The notes: generated by a model from the letters alone, not told the origin. Shown: positions 44,946 to 57,705, counted from the stretch's first letter. The stretch is DNA of 64,000 nt from Chamaecrista fasciculata (GCA_003254925.1 QANZ01041992.1:45459-109458), one strand, 5' to 3'. Translations and numbers: made by a program.

Positions 44946-46818
44946 ATATACATATATGTAAGCTCATTTATCAACTTTCTTTATCAACAAAAATCACTAT
45001 AAATAAATTACTATTTAGTAAAAAAAGTTTTACAACATATCTTAAATCTTTCTCGATTGGCAGACCATCGAACTCGAACCAACTCTTCTTAACCTAACCT
45101 GAAAGTAGTAAATAACTTTTTTCTTAACTAAAATACCTTTCTTTTTTCTGCTTTATTAATTGGAATGTGTGTTTCTATTTTCTAATTCTAACGCCTCTGC
45201 CATTTAATTGACTCCATAATCCATACCACCACGATTCAAAATTAAATTTTCAATCTTTCAGAACTTGGAAACGAAAATATAGAGTATAGACCATAAAATC
45301 TGCGACTCCCGGTTCCTTTGTAATGCATGACCGTTTACACCCACAAAAAAAAAAAGACAAAAGTTAGGTAAAGTTCTTTATATATTTGTTATAAGGTTCT
45401 TCAATCAACATTTGACACGTGACAAAAATGTTATGTATAATGTAGTTCTAACTTGTAATTGGAGGAACCTTACGGTAAACACATAAGAAACTTTATGTAA
45501 GTTTTTTCCAAAAAAAAAAACTCATAATAGCGAAGATCAAGTCAAATTCCCACAAGTGCCAGAAAAAGATTATATTCCCGCAGCTAAACTCCCAAGTCCC
45601 ACCAAAGTTATTCCTATACATAACACAACCCAGTTCAATATATTGGTGTCACATTTAAGAATCAACATAATCATCTGCAAGAAATATAAGTATATATATC
45701 CATCATCATCTTCCTTGCTTCCAAAGCTAACGGATGCTACAGCATAAAAAAAAAATCAGCAGCATCATCTCCTTGACGTGCCGAAAGCTGCTATCCTTGT
45801 TATATAAATTATCATCCAAAAGCAAACCCTGCTTTCACTACCTTACATTCTTGACTCTTGAGCAGTTTTCATCCATCGGTGGCAAAGCAAACTCTTTTTT
45901 TTTTCTTTTCAATAGAACTGTAAAGACACGAAATTTCCTGTTAAAAACAGCTTTTTCGGGAATAAATTGGCCAGTATGTTACAAGTCGTAGTTATATAGA
46001 ACATGACAGCCGTTTATGAAAAAAAAAAATAGAACATGACAGCCAAAAGGAAGCTAACTAAATATAAATGCAGTTCAAACTTAGGAGAAGAGAAAAAGCT
46101 GTATCCTGACAAAAATAAAAAACTGAAGGAATCCACGCCATGACAATAGTGGCCGGCTAACTAACCATCTTCCACTTCAAGCGGAAGATAAAAGGAAAGA
46201 ACGCAACAGAATACTAGATCTTAGTCCATGAATTATCAAGAAACGTGGCTTCATAATGTAGGTGGTTTGACTCAAAATGCTTGAGAGGTCGACAGTATGT
46301 TTATCATAAATGTAACTCTAAAGATAGAGTTTTAATTGGAGATCATACAATAAATGTTAGGAGTTGAGACTTAAAATATTAACTAGTAAAGCGTTATTTA
46401 ATCATATTTCAAGCCTTCTTGGATAGTGTCATCCATTCAGCTAGTGAGACAGACTTTATGAAGCAGCCTGAGTGTAATTCAATCAAAAGTAAAACATAGA
46501 TGAAGAGAGGGAGGAAAAAAATGATTTTAACCATCCAGTCAAACCATAAATCCAGCTACTTTCAACAATATAGGAGTTACTTATATTTGTTGACCTCTTC
46601 CAGTCAAACCTGACGACATCAAGCCCACAACACTTCAACCTATTAACTACCCATCAGGTGACCTAATCAGCCTGGTTTTAAAAGGGATAAGATTTAAATA
46701 CGGATCATCATAGGCTAAACAGGGTAGTAGAGATGATGGTGAGAAGGTAGGTATAAGGAGACAAACCCAGTAAAAGTTTTGCATTGTGAAAATTGTTGGA
46801 TCCTGAGAGTATCAGCCT
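44946..46818. other. Intergenic DNA upstream of the decayed LINE and 3' of the BTB gene
   Basis: No recognised gene. It includes many A-runs and one ultra-short retroposon at 45996-46044. The part next to 46818 is probably 3' untranslated region and flank of the BTB gene. Confidence 0.5.
45996..46044 (+). mobile_element. Ultra-short poly(A) retroposon insertion 5
   Basis: ATAGAACATGACAGCC at 45996-46011 and 46029-46044 (perfect 16 bp) flanks only GTTTATG plus an A-run. This one lies in plus orientation and lacks the GGCC tag. Confidence 0.82.
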
Positions 46819-48820
46819 TCAGGGATTTTCCATTGTAGCAGCAGCAATTCGTAGATGGCGCATCCGTTCATCCTCTCCATTCCGCTTCCAGAAGGCCCTT
46901 CTCCACCAAATTTCAAAACCTCGTTGTATATTTGGGCAGTCTTCACCAGAATTCAAGAAACGGTTGAACCAAGCAAGCAAGATGTCCTGTTGCCAGGAGA
47001 GTGGCAGTGTAAGGATAGTGTTACTCAGACCATCCTCAATTAGGTGGCGATCAAGGCCTTTGGAAGCCCTCCTCATCCAACCAAAATCATCATAAAATGG
47101 CACCAACCATGTCTTTAGAAGTAAACACCTGACATCTTTTGAAGCCAACAATTGTCCCTTCCCAATCCCAACAAACAACCTTGCTGTAACTCTGCTAACC
47201 TCAAACCTGTGAACTGCGGGCACCTTAGAATGTGCTTCAGATAATTCAGATTGAGATGCCCATGTTTTTAGAAAATCCTCAGCAATCTGTCTATCAATTA
47301 AAATATCCAAAATCCAATGCAAATTATCTGCTTGTCGTGCAATTTGACTTACATCCGCCAACTCTGAAGCTGCAGCCCGCAAAAAATGGTGACCCAGTAA
47401 TTGCAGACAATCATCACATGCAGAGTACAAGGACTCCTTGCGAAGATCATTTTGAGATGAATTCTCTCGAAGCATCTTAGACACCAACCCCTTCATCTCA
47501 CGCCTGGCTTTCTCGTCTTTGCCTTCAAGAACCACACGAATAAGTTTTAGCAGAACTTCCTCATTATCATTTCCCTCTTCATTTCCATTGGTGACTTCAG
47601 TTGAAACCCTCTTCAAAACATCCCCAGCAGCTTCAAGCCGAAGCTCTGATAGTAATGAGGCCACTTTCTCTTCTTCGTCCTCTGCCCATGGGGCTGCCTC
47701 CAAGTACTCCAAACAAGATAAAACCCCAGCATCAAATCCAATGGCCGCAGAAACCTTAGAGAACAAATAACAGCAATGTGTTCAATATGAGTCAGTCTAT
47801 AAGACAAACATGAACAAGACAAATTTGAAGGGAAATAAATAAACAAAGGGGCAGACATTGAATTATGAAAAGATCTTAAGTGAAATAAATGAACCCAAGA
47901 GGTAATAAACGCACAAATGAGTATGACATCCTAAAATTCTAACGTCCAAGAGTCTCTACCTAATCTTGCATTTCGTTTAGCACCAGAAGCAACGAAGGCC
48001 AAGATATTAAAAAGGGTATTATTACCTTCAAAATTCCAAGAACTCGAGAAACATCCTCCTTCATGAGCTTCTTCCTAAGATCCTTGCAGTACATGAGCCT
48101 CAAGGTCTCGATGTAAATTTCAACATCATCGCAGTCAGCAATTTCAACAATGTGCGGCAGGACGGGGCGCTGCTGCTTGGCCCAACGATCAGAGAGCTTG
48201 ACAGAGAAGAATCTGCTATGTGCAACAAGAATTTGTCGGTGAACGTTCATAGAAACGCTAATTCCGTCTTTGGAGCTGAGGGTGAGCTTGATATCACTAG
48301 AGGAGGGATCGTTGAACTGGTTACCAGGACTGCGAGTAGCAAGTATTTCGGATATTCTTTGCATCATAAGAGTCTGCCTATCTTGAACTAGAATTTGGGG
48401 CTTTTGTAGGGAGGCATTGGTGGGTGGGATCTGAGTTCTGGGATGAATATCGGGCTCGCTAGCCATCATCTCGAAGAGCGTAGGGCTCGATCGAGTTTTG
48501 TCGGGAGGCGGCGGCGGCGACATTGGATTCAATAAGCCGGCGGTGAGAGCGGAGTTGAATTTGGTGAAGCTGGAAGGGAAGGATTCCTGAGGAGAGTGGC
48601 CGTTGGCGGCGGCGGCGGGGCTGCCGGTGTAGGAGAAATCCATGGTCGGAGAAAACCGAATCCGATAAGTGTTACTGTTGGGTGAATCTGAAGCCGGCGA
48701 AGGCGGATCAGAGGCGGAGGCGGAGGCGGAGGCGGAGATCGTGGTTTCTCGATGCTTGCGACGTTTGGGTTTGCTGGGTTGGTTTTGAACTTTAAGGTAA
48801 GTTGTTGTCGTCGCTGCCAT
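46819..48820 (-). CDS. BTB/POZ domain protein, At1g63850-like
   Basis: Two exons, 48026-48820 and 46819-47754, joined in phase ([12 protein letters not shown]), 576 aa. The N-terminus starts [14 protein letters not shown], followed by a basic KPKRRKHRE patch and Ser/Ala/Pro-rich low complexity ([14 protein letters not shown]). A BTB fold covers about 173-285 ([47 protein letters not shown]). A long helical C-terminal region follows, of the type found in plant BTB proteins related to At1g63850, as I recall that family. Many BTB proteins serve as CUL3 ubiquitin-ligase adaptors, but this subfamily's partner is not known to me. The C-terminus ([15 protein letters not shown]) is intact and both exons are fully open. 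Confidence 0.9.
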
Positions 48821-50618
48821 GAAATGTCCTACACTTGGGTTTTCTTGTCCTTTAGCCTTAGGTCATGGGCATCAGAGAGAGAGAAATAATTAAATGGCGA
48901 AGGAAACGAGATGATGATGGAGAGAGCATAAAACTAAAAGACATGGAAACAGCACATAGTGATAGTGAGCATGAGAAACGTATTTATTTAATTACAAGAG
49001 AGAGAGAGTGCTAAAAATATATTATATACATTCTGGACTCTGCACAACATTTTGAGCTAGGTTTGGGGTTATAATTGATGAAAACCCAAGATCAAACTCA
49101 AGGATTATTGTATTAAGCCATTATTAAGGTAGGTTTAGGTCTCTCTGAAATAGAAATACTACTTAGTAGTTAGTATTCACTCACTCACAAATTGCTTAAT
49201 TATTTGCTTTTGAAGGCTTAAATGCTTAATGTCTAATATGGGCATGGGCATGGGCTTGGTTAGGGTTTCTTTTTTCCCATTCAATTTTTCTTTACTTCAA
49301 CTTAATTCAACCCACTAATACAAACTCATATATACCTATCACTTTACTTACATGCATTTATGATACAAATTTTTGGCCACCCACTCACTCACATTTATCA
49401 TTGTGTCCACTGTTGGCTAACATATAATCATTTATTCCTTTTATTTCCACCCTTTCTTTTCTTTTCTTTTCTTAAAAGCTAATGCATCGAGTTATTATTT
49501 TTCATGATCACATATCTTACATAATTCCAGTTTTGGAACACGACAGTATGACGCATTCAATTCACTACACTCTTCTTCCTAATGGAATGGAATGGAATAT
49601 ACATGCCTACACTCTAAATACTAGTAAACTTGTTTCCTTGTTTAAGATAAGAATAAACAGGAGAACACATATGATCGAGAAAGGGAGTGAGAGAAAATTG
49701 AATATAGGGTATTGACTCTTGACTCTTTTTGAGTTACAAATTTCCTTTTGTGTCACACTCATCACTTGAGTTAATTCTTCTTCCTTCTCTCTGTGTGGGG
49801 GCACTAATACTTTCCTTGATCATGGATGTGGATTATTCTACTTTGTAGGAAAAAGAAAAATAAAATGAACAATTAATAAAGAAGAAGAGAAGTATTGTCC
49901 TATTCTTTATCTCGTGGGTAAGCAACTGTCTTTCCAAAACTTTAAATGACAAAGCTGTCTTCTTCCATGGCCTCATAAATTTAGGGACCCATATCCCTAT
50001 AATTCATAGAAGATAGAGGTACTATTGTTGGACCATCCATTTAGTAATTTAGGCTTTAACCCATTCGAAGAATTTGAAGTTTTAAGAAATAACAATAAGA
50101 AGTAAGAAGAGAAAAAGGAAAGCAGGAGGGTGGGAGGGGGATCCCAATAGTAGGTAGTGACAAATGACCATGCTGCACTTATAAAGCCAAAAGAAAGAGA
50201 CTAAAATGATCCGAGATATATAAATGAAATGCGTCACTTTACTGTGCTCTACATTTTTGTTTCTTTGCTGAAAAAACTGCATTATTGTACACTTGGGGTC
50301 CCCTTTTCTATTTTTGGGGGTCATATACAAATTGGTTTTTAATTTTTATCCTTTTCTGGGGTCCAATGGTTAAAACCCAAAAAATAAGGTAGCACCAAAT
50401 TGGTTTGGGCTACAAAATGGGTACCTTAGTGTGATCCATTATGAGTTGCAACACATTTTTCATTAAAGCCCAACTTGTCTTCGGTTCAATTACTGTAGTT
50501 GTATGAGCTTCACCAATTTAGCTGTGCCAAGACGTTTCAATATATAAGATGATCATCGATCGATCACGCGAGTATGCTACTGTAAGATCGAATTGTTGGA
50601 GAAATATATTATTTTTTA
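48821..50618. other. Upstream region of the BTB gene and AT-rich spacer
   Basis: (GA)n-like words near 48870 and 48990; the promoter of the minus-strand BTB gene probably lies here. No gene or bounded element seen further on. Confidence 0.5.
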
Positions 50619-50809
50619 GGCCAAAATGCAGATTACACCCTCCCCAACTTTAGGGGTTGTGCAGATTATCTCGTTGGCTCCGACGAAATGCCACAACGAC
50701 AAGGGGCGACAATGATGTGTGATGACGTGCTGTGATAGGGGGCAACGACGGCATGTGACGACGATGAAGGCAACAAAGATGTGATTGTAATTCAATAATC
50801 AATGGCAAT

Positions 50810-51418
50810 TAGGGATGGCAATTTATATCCTAACTTAGGATATCCGTCCGTATTCGTCCGAAAAAATATTCGGTATCCGTCGGATATCGGATACGGATAG
50901 TGAAAATTAAATTTTTTTCGGATATTGGACGGATATGGATATTGCCCTCGGATACCCTATATCCGTCCGAAATGAACGGATATTTAGGGTATCCGATATC
51001 CTATTACTTATTTAATTTTTATATTTTACTTTTACTTTAATATTTTATATATAAATATTTAAATTTAATTAATTATATTCATATATATTTTTTAAAGAAT
51101 CATATTTTAGTTATTTATATTTAATTTTTTGTTTTAAAAACTAAATTTAAAATGCAAATAAATAATAATTTCATTTAATTATATTAGTTGGCAGATAATG
51201 GATTTCGGATACCCGATATATCCGATTTATAAAATAGGATATCCTATCCTATATATATCCATATTTTTTCGGATATTTCGGGTATCCGTCGGATACCGGA
51301 TATCGGATAGGGTGCGGATACGGATATTAATTTATCGGATACGGATATTGGATAGGATAAACGGATACGGATACGGATAATAGTAAAACCACCGGATATC
51401 CATCGGTTGTCATCCCTA
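50810..51418. mobile_element. hAT-type MITE with perfect 8-bp TSD
   Basis: Ends TAGGGATGGCAA and the inverse TTGTCATCCCTA, flanked by ATGGCAAT at 50802-50809 and 51419-51426. Terminal TAGGG.TG and an 8-bp duplication are hAT features. The arms are packed with inverse GGATA(T/C)CGGAT-like words, so the element folds into a long imperfect hairpin. 609 bp, non-coding. Confidence 0.92.
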
Positions 51419-51769
51419 ATGGCAATAGAGACACTTTCAATTTGGAGAGAGAGTCCAACAAGTTAAATCAATTTGTGCCACAAATGTAAATAGTAAACTC
51501 TTATTTAACATTCACCCATAGAGAAAACAACATAGCAGTGGTTTTTTTTAGAGGAATTAGCATATGATAGAGATATGAAACAATCAAACAAGTGTTAAGA
51601 ACTTAAGATGTATTATACATTAAATATTTGGGCAAGTTTTAGTTAGAATTATGTTAGAATTTCTAAATTGCCCCTCTCACTCCCGTCCCATCTTCTTCCC
51701 TGACGGTGGCCGGTGGCAGCGGCGGTGGTCTTATGGTGATTGTGGGAAAGGGCATTTTTTGTCATTTTC

Positions 51770-51933
51770 TTTTTATATCTATTTTACTTTCTCTTCTCTA
51801 CTTTTTTTATACTAAACACTTTCAATCTTTACCTACTTTACATTCCCTCAACTACTTTTCCTTTCCCTCACAATTTTTTCCTTGTAAAACTATTTCCTTT
51901 ACCTACCTAAAACTTAACCAAACGGACCCTTTG
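51770..51933. mobile_element. Tourist-like MITE 3' part (fragment)
   Basis: The sequence up to AACCAAACGGACCC resembles the right half of the element at 19050-19538 (ACTAAACACTTTC, CTTTACCTACC, AAACGGACCC). The matching left end was not found. Confidence 0.55.
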
Positions 51934-51998
51934 TAGTTTAAGGAGGTAGTCCGCACAGGGGTGGTTGGGTTCTGCATTTTGGCCTTCTTTTTTTTTTC

Positions 51999-52358
51999 AT
52001 TTTGTATACACATCACACTTTATCACTTTTGTGTTCGTTTGATAAAAAATGCAATAAGGTTTCAATCACTAAAATTTTATTCTGGTAAGCTATATGTGGA
52101 TCGATTTCTAAATTAATTGCTTAATTAAACAACTTTCCATCCTCTTTCTAGTCTGTTGTTTAAAAATCCATCTAATTAATAAATAGTCATTATTTTGTTG
52201 TCCAACGCCATATAATAAAGATATCAAAATATGCTTGAGTACAATTTCAATCTTCCAAGCTAGAACATAAAATAAGTTTGATTTTTTTTTTTTATTAAGT
52301 TAAGCCATAACATAAAATGTGGAGCATTGCCAATGTTACACAATTGAAAAAGCAAAAG
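51999..52358 (+). repeat. Left arm of inverted duplication flanking the XTH gene
   Basis: It matches 56551-56886 in inverse orientation over its full length, about 95% in ungapped stretches by eye, e.g. CCAACGCCATATAATAAAGA here and its complement there. It has a roughly 38-bp extra insert flanked by AACATAAAAT that the other arm lacks. Confidence 0.9.
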
Positions 52359-52922
52359 AAAAGAAAATTTTGTCTTAGACACATCTTCTCTTAAACAAGG
52401 CCAAGAAAAAGCAATGCTAAATTGAAGTGGAAATAAATATACCTAACTTATTTAATTCACTTACACCCCTACAAAGGAGGGAAGGAATAAATCTTTTGAA
52501 GGATTTAGAAAAATGGAAGCTTTCAAGACCAAGTTATCTCTTAGGAGAAAGCAAATCTATAGAGTCAACTTCTCTTTTCTCAGAAGATTTTTTTGCTGCG
52601 AATGACCAGAATGAATTAAAAAGGCCCTTGCTGAGAAAGTGTGTGTGTCCAAAGCTTGGTATATATATAGATTAAACCTATTTTTTTATACTTGAATTTC
52701 TTTCTAAACTACAATTTAGTCCCTGAATATTATAAATTATACATTTTTTTTATCCTTATTTTTTATAACTATTTAGTCCCTAAAATATTATTTGTGAGAA
52801 CTAATTAGTTTATATATATTTGTAAAAAAGTCTGGGACTAAAAAAATATATTTTTAACATATACAGAGACTAAATCATAATTTTGAGAAAAATTTAAGGA
52901 TCAAACCTTAGATTTTCTTATA

Positions 52923-53419
52923 GGGTAAATTACACAGAAGGTCCATGTGATTTGACCCATTTATAAAAAGGGTCCATGTGGTTTAAAAAGTGACAAATAA
53001 AGGCCCGTAATTTGCTCAATTAACAAAAAGGGTCCTATGAGGTATTTTTCATCCAAAACTAACGAAATTAGGACAATGTGCAGTTCACGTGACCCATTTC
53101 CACATACCCAATCCCTAATTTCTCCTCCATTGTGCAGAAATCGAACCCTATCTCCACATCCTCGCGAACCCTAACTCACATTCTCGCCATTTTCTTCTAT
53201 TCTCGAACCCTAATCCTCAAAAATTAGGGATTGGGTATGTGGAAATGGGTCATGTGAGTTGCACATTGTCCTAATTCCGTTAATTTTGGATGTCAAATAC
53301 CTCTTGGGACCCTTTTTGTTAACGGAGCAAATCACAGGCTCTTATATGCCACTTTTTAAATCACAAGGACCATTTCTATAAATGGATCAAACCACAGGGA
53401 CCTTTTGTCTAATTTATCC
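52923..53419. mobile_element. Mutator-type MITE, family H
   Basis: Inverted ends GGGTAAATTACACAGAAGG and GGATAAATTAGACAAAAGG lie inside a perfect 9-bp duplication TTTCTTATA (52914-52922 and 53420-53428). The arms repeat 'tccatgtggttt' words. 497 bp, non-coding, about 325 bp upstream of the XTH start codon. Confidence 0.9.
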
Positions 53420-53744
53420 TTTCTTATATATATATATATAATAAATAACAATAATATCTGGTAACATTCAAACATTTTTTAACCTAGTGTTTCATTAGCT
53501 ACAACAAATTTGTGTGATGATTCTAAAAACAATGAGAAATCTATTAAAATTTTGACAACTAAAGTTAACAACTTGCCTACTTGCCTCCTCCTTAAGATAT
53601 TCCTTATTAAACAAGAGAAAACCTTCATGCAATACCTATAATATATATCTATATATATATCTCTTCCTCTATATATATAAATATATCAATATCCAACAGT
53701 AAAAACTAACCATTGTATATTGTTTTAACAAATAAAAAGAAGCC

Positions 53745-55436
53745 ATGACCCACAATTTTGTGAGATTTGTGGTTCTCATCAATGTAGGACTAGTTTGGTT
53801 AAGCCTGTTTGGAGTCTCAAATTCATCTGTTATTTCAACAGGGGATTTCAATAAGGACTTCTTTGTTGTATGGTCTCCTTCCCATGTGAACACTTCATCT
53901 GATGGACACACTAGAAGCTTGAAGCTAGATCAACAATCTGGTATGTATTATATTTTCTAAATAGATTATAGAGATATGTATTTAATTATAGATTTGCCCA
54001 GCGTCATGCATGGTTCAGTAGAATTATTTTCTTAAATGGTTAGAAAACTATTCCTTTTAATTATTGCAGGGGCTGGTTTTGCTTCAAACCAGATGTTTCT
54101 GTTTGGGCAAATAGACATGCAAATTAAATTAGTTCCTGGTGATTCTGCAGGCACTGTCTTAGCCTATTATGTAAGCCAAATTCTTGATTTTCACTTCTCT
54201 TGTATCATTTTTTTGTTTTGATATTTTAAAAGACATATAGTTTATGACTCAAATTGATGAACTTAGCAATGTTCTTGAAGTTGAGCTCGGATCAACCGAA
54301 CCGCGATGAGATAGATTTCGAGTTTCTTGGGAATGTGAGTGGGCAGCCATATATTATTCAAACAAATATATATGCAGACGGGTTTGATAACAGAGAAGAG
54401 AGGATTTATTTGTGGTTTGATCCAACAAAAGACTTCCACACTTATTCTTTACTGTGGAATCTACACCAGATTGTGTAAGCCTTCTCTGATCTTACCAAGA
54501 ATGAAAGCATAGTCTTAAGCACTTCAAACCTCTTAGAATTTACATTGGTGCTCTCCCAAGTTCCATGCTATCTTAGCTTTCATGATATATACCAAAAATC
54601 TCATTCATAGTAGCTTAAGTTATTGAGTTAAACTAAGTCTTTAACATGTTTTAGTTTTAGTTTTACCAATAATGAAATCTCTTTTGTATTGTTCCGCACC
54701 TCCATTTTAGAATTATTATGGTGTAGAGAGAAAATCATCACAAATAACTATCTTACAGTTGGTCCAATTTATACTAGCCTACTTGATTGATCACACTCAT
54801 CACACACTCAAATTGTAATGTCAATGTCACCACATTTTCAAGGCACCAACTCCACAAGGCAGGCTCTGTGAAGCATGATGCCTTACCGTTATCTGTATTT
54901 TATGGATACTTGAAATCTTAAGAAATTATTGTATCCTGTACTCAAACATGTACAACTTAGTTTAGGCTCAATGAAAGAACCTATCTGGAAAGACTAAAGT
55001 TGAATTTTAATTTGGGTGTTAATTTACATGCAGGTTCATGGTGGATAAGATACCAATAAGAGTGTACAAGAACCACGCAGAAAAGGGAGTGGCATATCCA
55101 AGATGGCAGCCAATGAGTGTGAAAGTGACACTGTGGAATGGAGATAGCTGGGCAACACGAGGTGGCTATGATAAAATTGATTGGACTAAGGCTCCCTTTA
55201 TAGCTTCCTTCACAAATTACACTTTGGATGCCTGTGTTTGGAAAGGGAACCCCAGGTTTTGTAGGGCAGCCAACCCTACAAATTGGTGGAACAAGCCTAG
55301 TTTCAGGACACTCACGTCCTCACAGAGAAGGTGGTTCAGATGGGTTAGGAAGTACCACTTGATTTATGACTATTGCCAGGATTACCAGAGATTCCAAAGC
55401 AATCTCCCAATGGAATGTTCTCTTCCCAAGTATTGA
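53745..55436 (+). CDS. XTH10: Xyloglucan endotransglucosylase/hydrolase, XTH10-like (GH16)
   Basis: Four exons, 53745-53940, 54070-54170, 54281-54474, 55034-55436, all in phase, 297 aa (family about 280-300). Residues 1-27 form a likely signal peptide. The GH16 active-site block is [12 protein letters not shown] (nucleophile and acid/base are the two Glu around the Asp), followed at once by an N-glycosylation sequon (NVS). The C-terminal XET_C part has the family Trp/Cys pattern ([30 protein letters not shown]) and ends [10 protein letters not shown]. The sequence [20 protein letters not shown] and the ending match XTH10 as I recall it. The protein would be secreted to cut and rejoin xyloglucan in the wall. 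The gene sits between two inverted repeat arms, with a MITE close upstream. The symbol rests on memory of the family. Confidence 0.94.
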
Positions 55437-55869
55437 AGATGATGATGATATAGAAATTATGTAAGGTTAATTTTTCAAGGCAAGGTCTGCATAATATAGA
55501 AAAATAATTTCTCTGTATAACAATTTGGACCCAAAAGTATTTTATTTTATGAACTAGATTTGATGAACACAGGCATAAAATATGTGATTTTCAAACATGT
55601 GGATTATGAGGGAAAAAAGAAAAACCTTTTCATGGGAGGTTTTACAAACTTGCTAGTCAGGTAAAAAAATGTTAGTATGGCTATTGTTATTCTTTACCTC
55701 ACAAGCTTGTATTGGTTAATGGTTATATATGTATATTTAAACTTTCAAGTAAGACATTGTGTAGACCAAATTTTTTATGGCTTGGCTTGACTTGTTGGAA
55801 AGGTTAATTTCCCTTTTGGGTTCATATAATTATATAAACATTGTGAATTGGTTTTTCTTTTATGGGTTG

Positions 55870-56420
55870 TTAAAAGTGATAATAGGCCCAATAATTAGCT
55901 AGGAGGCCCAAATGGCAACTTATGCCCATGATTCAGTAGGCTACAAACCCACCAGATGGATCACATAGGCATGAACACCCTGTATCTCGCCATTAGATGT
56001 GGACGCCCACAATCACGAAGGGTGTGGGCGTCCACGCACCAACAAATAAGGAAACATTCCTTTAATCAATCAGGAGCCAATTAAGGATCGATTAAGATCC
56101 GCTGTCAATCAAGGCAAATCACTCAGAGATCCTTTCCCTTGATAACGCCTTAGCCATCAAGGCACCTTTCACAAAAAAGGAAATTACGTGGGAGCCAAGG
56201 ATCACAATCAGATCAACCAGGATCACAATCAAGCATCCAGGCATTTATGGCAAGATCACGCCTTGTCATCCTCAGCCAATATAAAAGGTTAACCTTTCAC
56301 ATTGGAAAAAGATATCTGATGCACATGTGCGTTCATTGTCTTGCAAGTAACCTTAAACCTAGAATTGCCTCATCTGAACCAGATAATGACCCCGACTAGA
56401 ATCTAGTTCATCAAAAAGAA
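55870..56420. mobile_element. Possible solo LTR or similar old retroelement piece
   Basis: A moderately GC-richer block with a TATAAAAGG box at about 56280-56288, an internal GGACGCCCAC / GTGGGCGTCC inverted pair (55999-56034) and no coding capacity. The look is that of an LTR with its own promoter, but I could not fix ends or a short target-site duplication. Fossil; age not estimated. Confidence 0.3.
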
Positions 56421-56479
56421 TTCTTGTTTGTTCCTAGTTTGATTATGAAAAAAATGGGGTGGAAATTTGACTTCATGCA

Positions 56480-56504
56480 CATATATATATATATATATAT
56501 ATAT
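56480..56504. repeat. (AT)n microsatellite
   Basis: Uninterrupted AT run just inside the right arm of the inverted duplication. Confidence 0.95.
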
Positions 56505-56550
56505 TTGTTAAAACACTAACGGAAAAATAGCAACAAAAACTCAGTAATAA

Positions 56551-56886
56551 CTTTTGCTTTTTCGATTGTGTAACATTGGTGATGCTTCACATTTTTATGT
56601 TCTAGCTTGGAAGATTCAAATTGTACTCAAGCCTATTTTGATATCTTTATTATATGGCGTTGGACAACAAAATAAATGGTTGACAAAATTAATTATAACT
56701 ATTTATTAATTAGATGGATTTTCAAACAAAAGACTAGAAAGAGGATGGAAAGTTGTTTAATTAAGCAATTAATTTAGAAATCGATCCACATATAGCTTAC
56801 CAGAATAAAATTTTAGTGATCCAAACCTTATTGCATTTTTTATTAAACAAACACAAAAGTGATTAAATGTGACGTGTATACAAAAT
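56551..56886 (-). repeat. Right arm of inverted duplication flanking the XTH gene
   Basis: Inverse copy of 51999-52358. It has a roughly 22-bp extra stretch (around 56675-56697) absent from the left arm. No terminal repeats or target-site duplication were seen at the arm ends. Confidence 0.9.
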
Positions 56887-57338
56887 TTAAAAAAAAAAAA
56901 AAGATATGCTTTTTGTATCTGTTATAAAACTTTCTAATCAGTAATCACAAAAATATTTTGATGCTTCTATAATTCAAAATTTTATGATTGACTTCTCTTA
57001 AAAAATAATATTTTTTTTTTATTTTAAAACTAAGACATTATACAAATAAAAATGATTTTTCTAAAATGTTCGTGAGTATTGAAAAGAAGGGTTAAACATA
57101 CACATTTAAAATAAACGTGATTATACGTAACATTTTCTTTTTAATTTTTCTAAACGTTATCTGTCTAAATTATTTCTGACAAAGAATAATTAAATAAATG
57201 GATAACACCGTCCTATCTCCCAACCTCCTTTTATCTCTCTTTCACTCTTTTGAAGATATTTTATTTCTTTTTCTCTTAGAAAATTTGAATAACAAGCTAA
57301 AGTTACATTAAAGCAAAGCATTTATGATATACGTATCT

Positions 57339-57705
57339 GCTAAAGTATTATTTTGTCCTCAAATTTTACATCAATTATTAATTTCGTTCTCAATCTTTTT
57401 TTACTATCAATTTCATCCCCAATGTTTTACATTTTAGTCAATTTTATTATTTGACTAACTTCTTTCAATAAATTAACGACAAATTGCATTCTGTTTTTCA
57501 ATTTGAGTTAAGATTTGAGTTTCTTTTTTTATCAATCTTACATTATATATCATTAGTCATGTAGATACTGTTGATAATATTTGGCAAAAGTAAGAGCAAA
57601 GTATAAAGTTGACCAAACGATGGGGACGAAATTGACAACAACAAAAGATTGAGGATGAAATTGACAATCGATATAAAATATGGGGACAAAATTAATACTT
57701 TTGCC
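57339..57705. mobile_element. MITE, family A copy 4
   Basis: Ends TGCTAAAGTATTA and TTAATACTTTTGCC are inverted. The interior shares ACATTATATATCATTAGTCA with the 16.2 kb copy. The flanks do not give a convincing duplication. Confidence 0.72.

Larger units (their letters stand above)
50619..51984. mobile_element. Inverted-repeat element interrupted by other elements
   Basis: Left end GGCCAAAATGCAGA and its inverse TCTGCATTTTGGCC at 51971-51984 bracket 1366 bp. The body near the left end is GC-richer (GACGACGATGAAGG type words). It is interrupted by the hAT MITE at 50810-51418 and by a Tourist-like tail ending at about 51933. The flanks are T-rich and the target-site duplication is only weak. 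Confidence 0.6.

Noticed and set aside
46793-47770. Several plus-strand open frames of 62-100 codons
   Set aside because: They are antisense to the second exon of the BTB gene.
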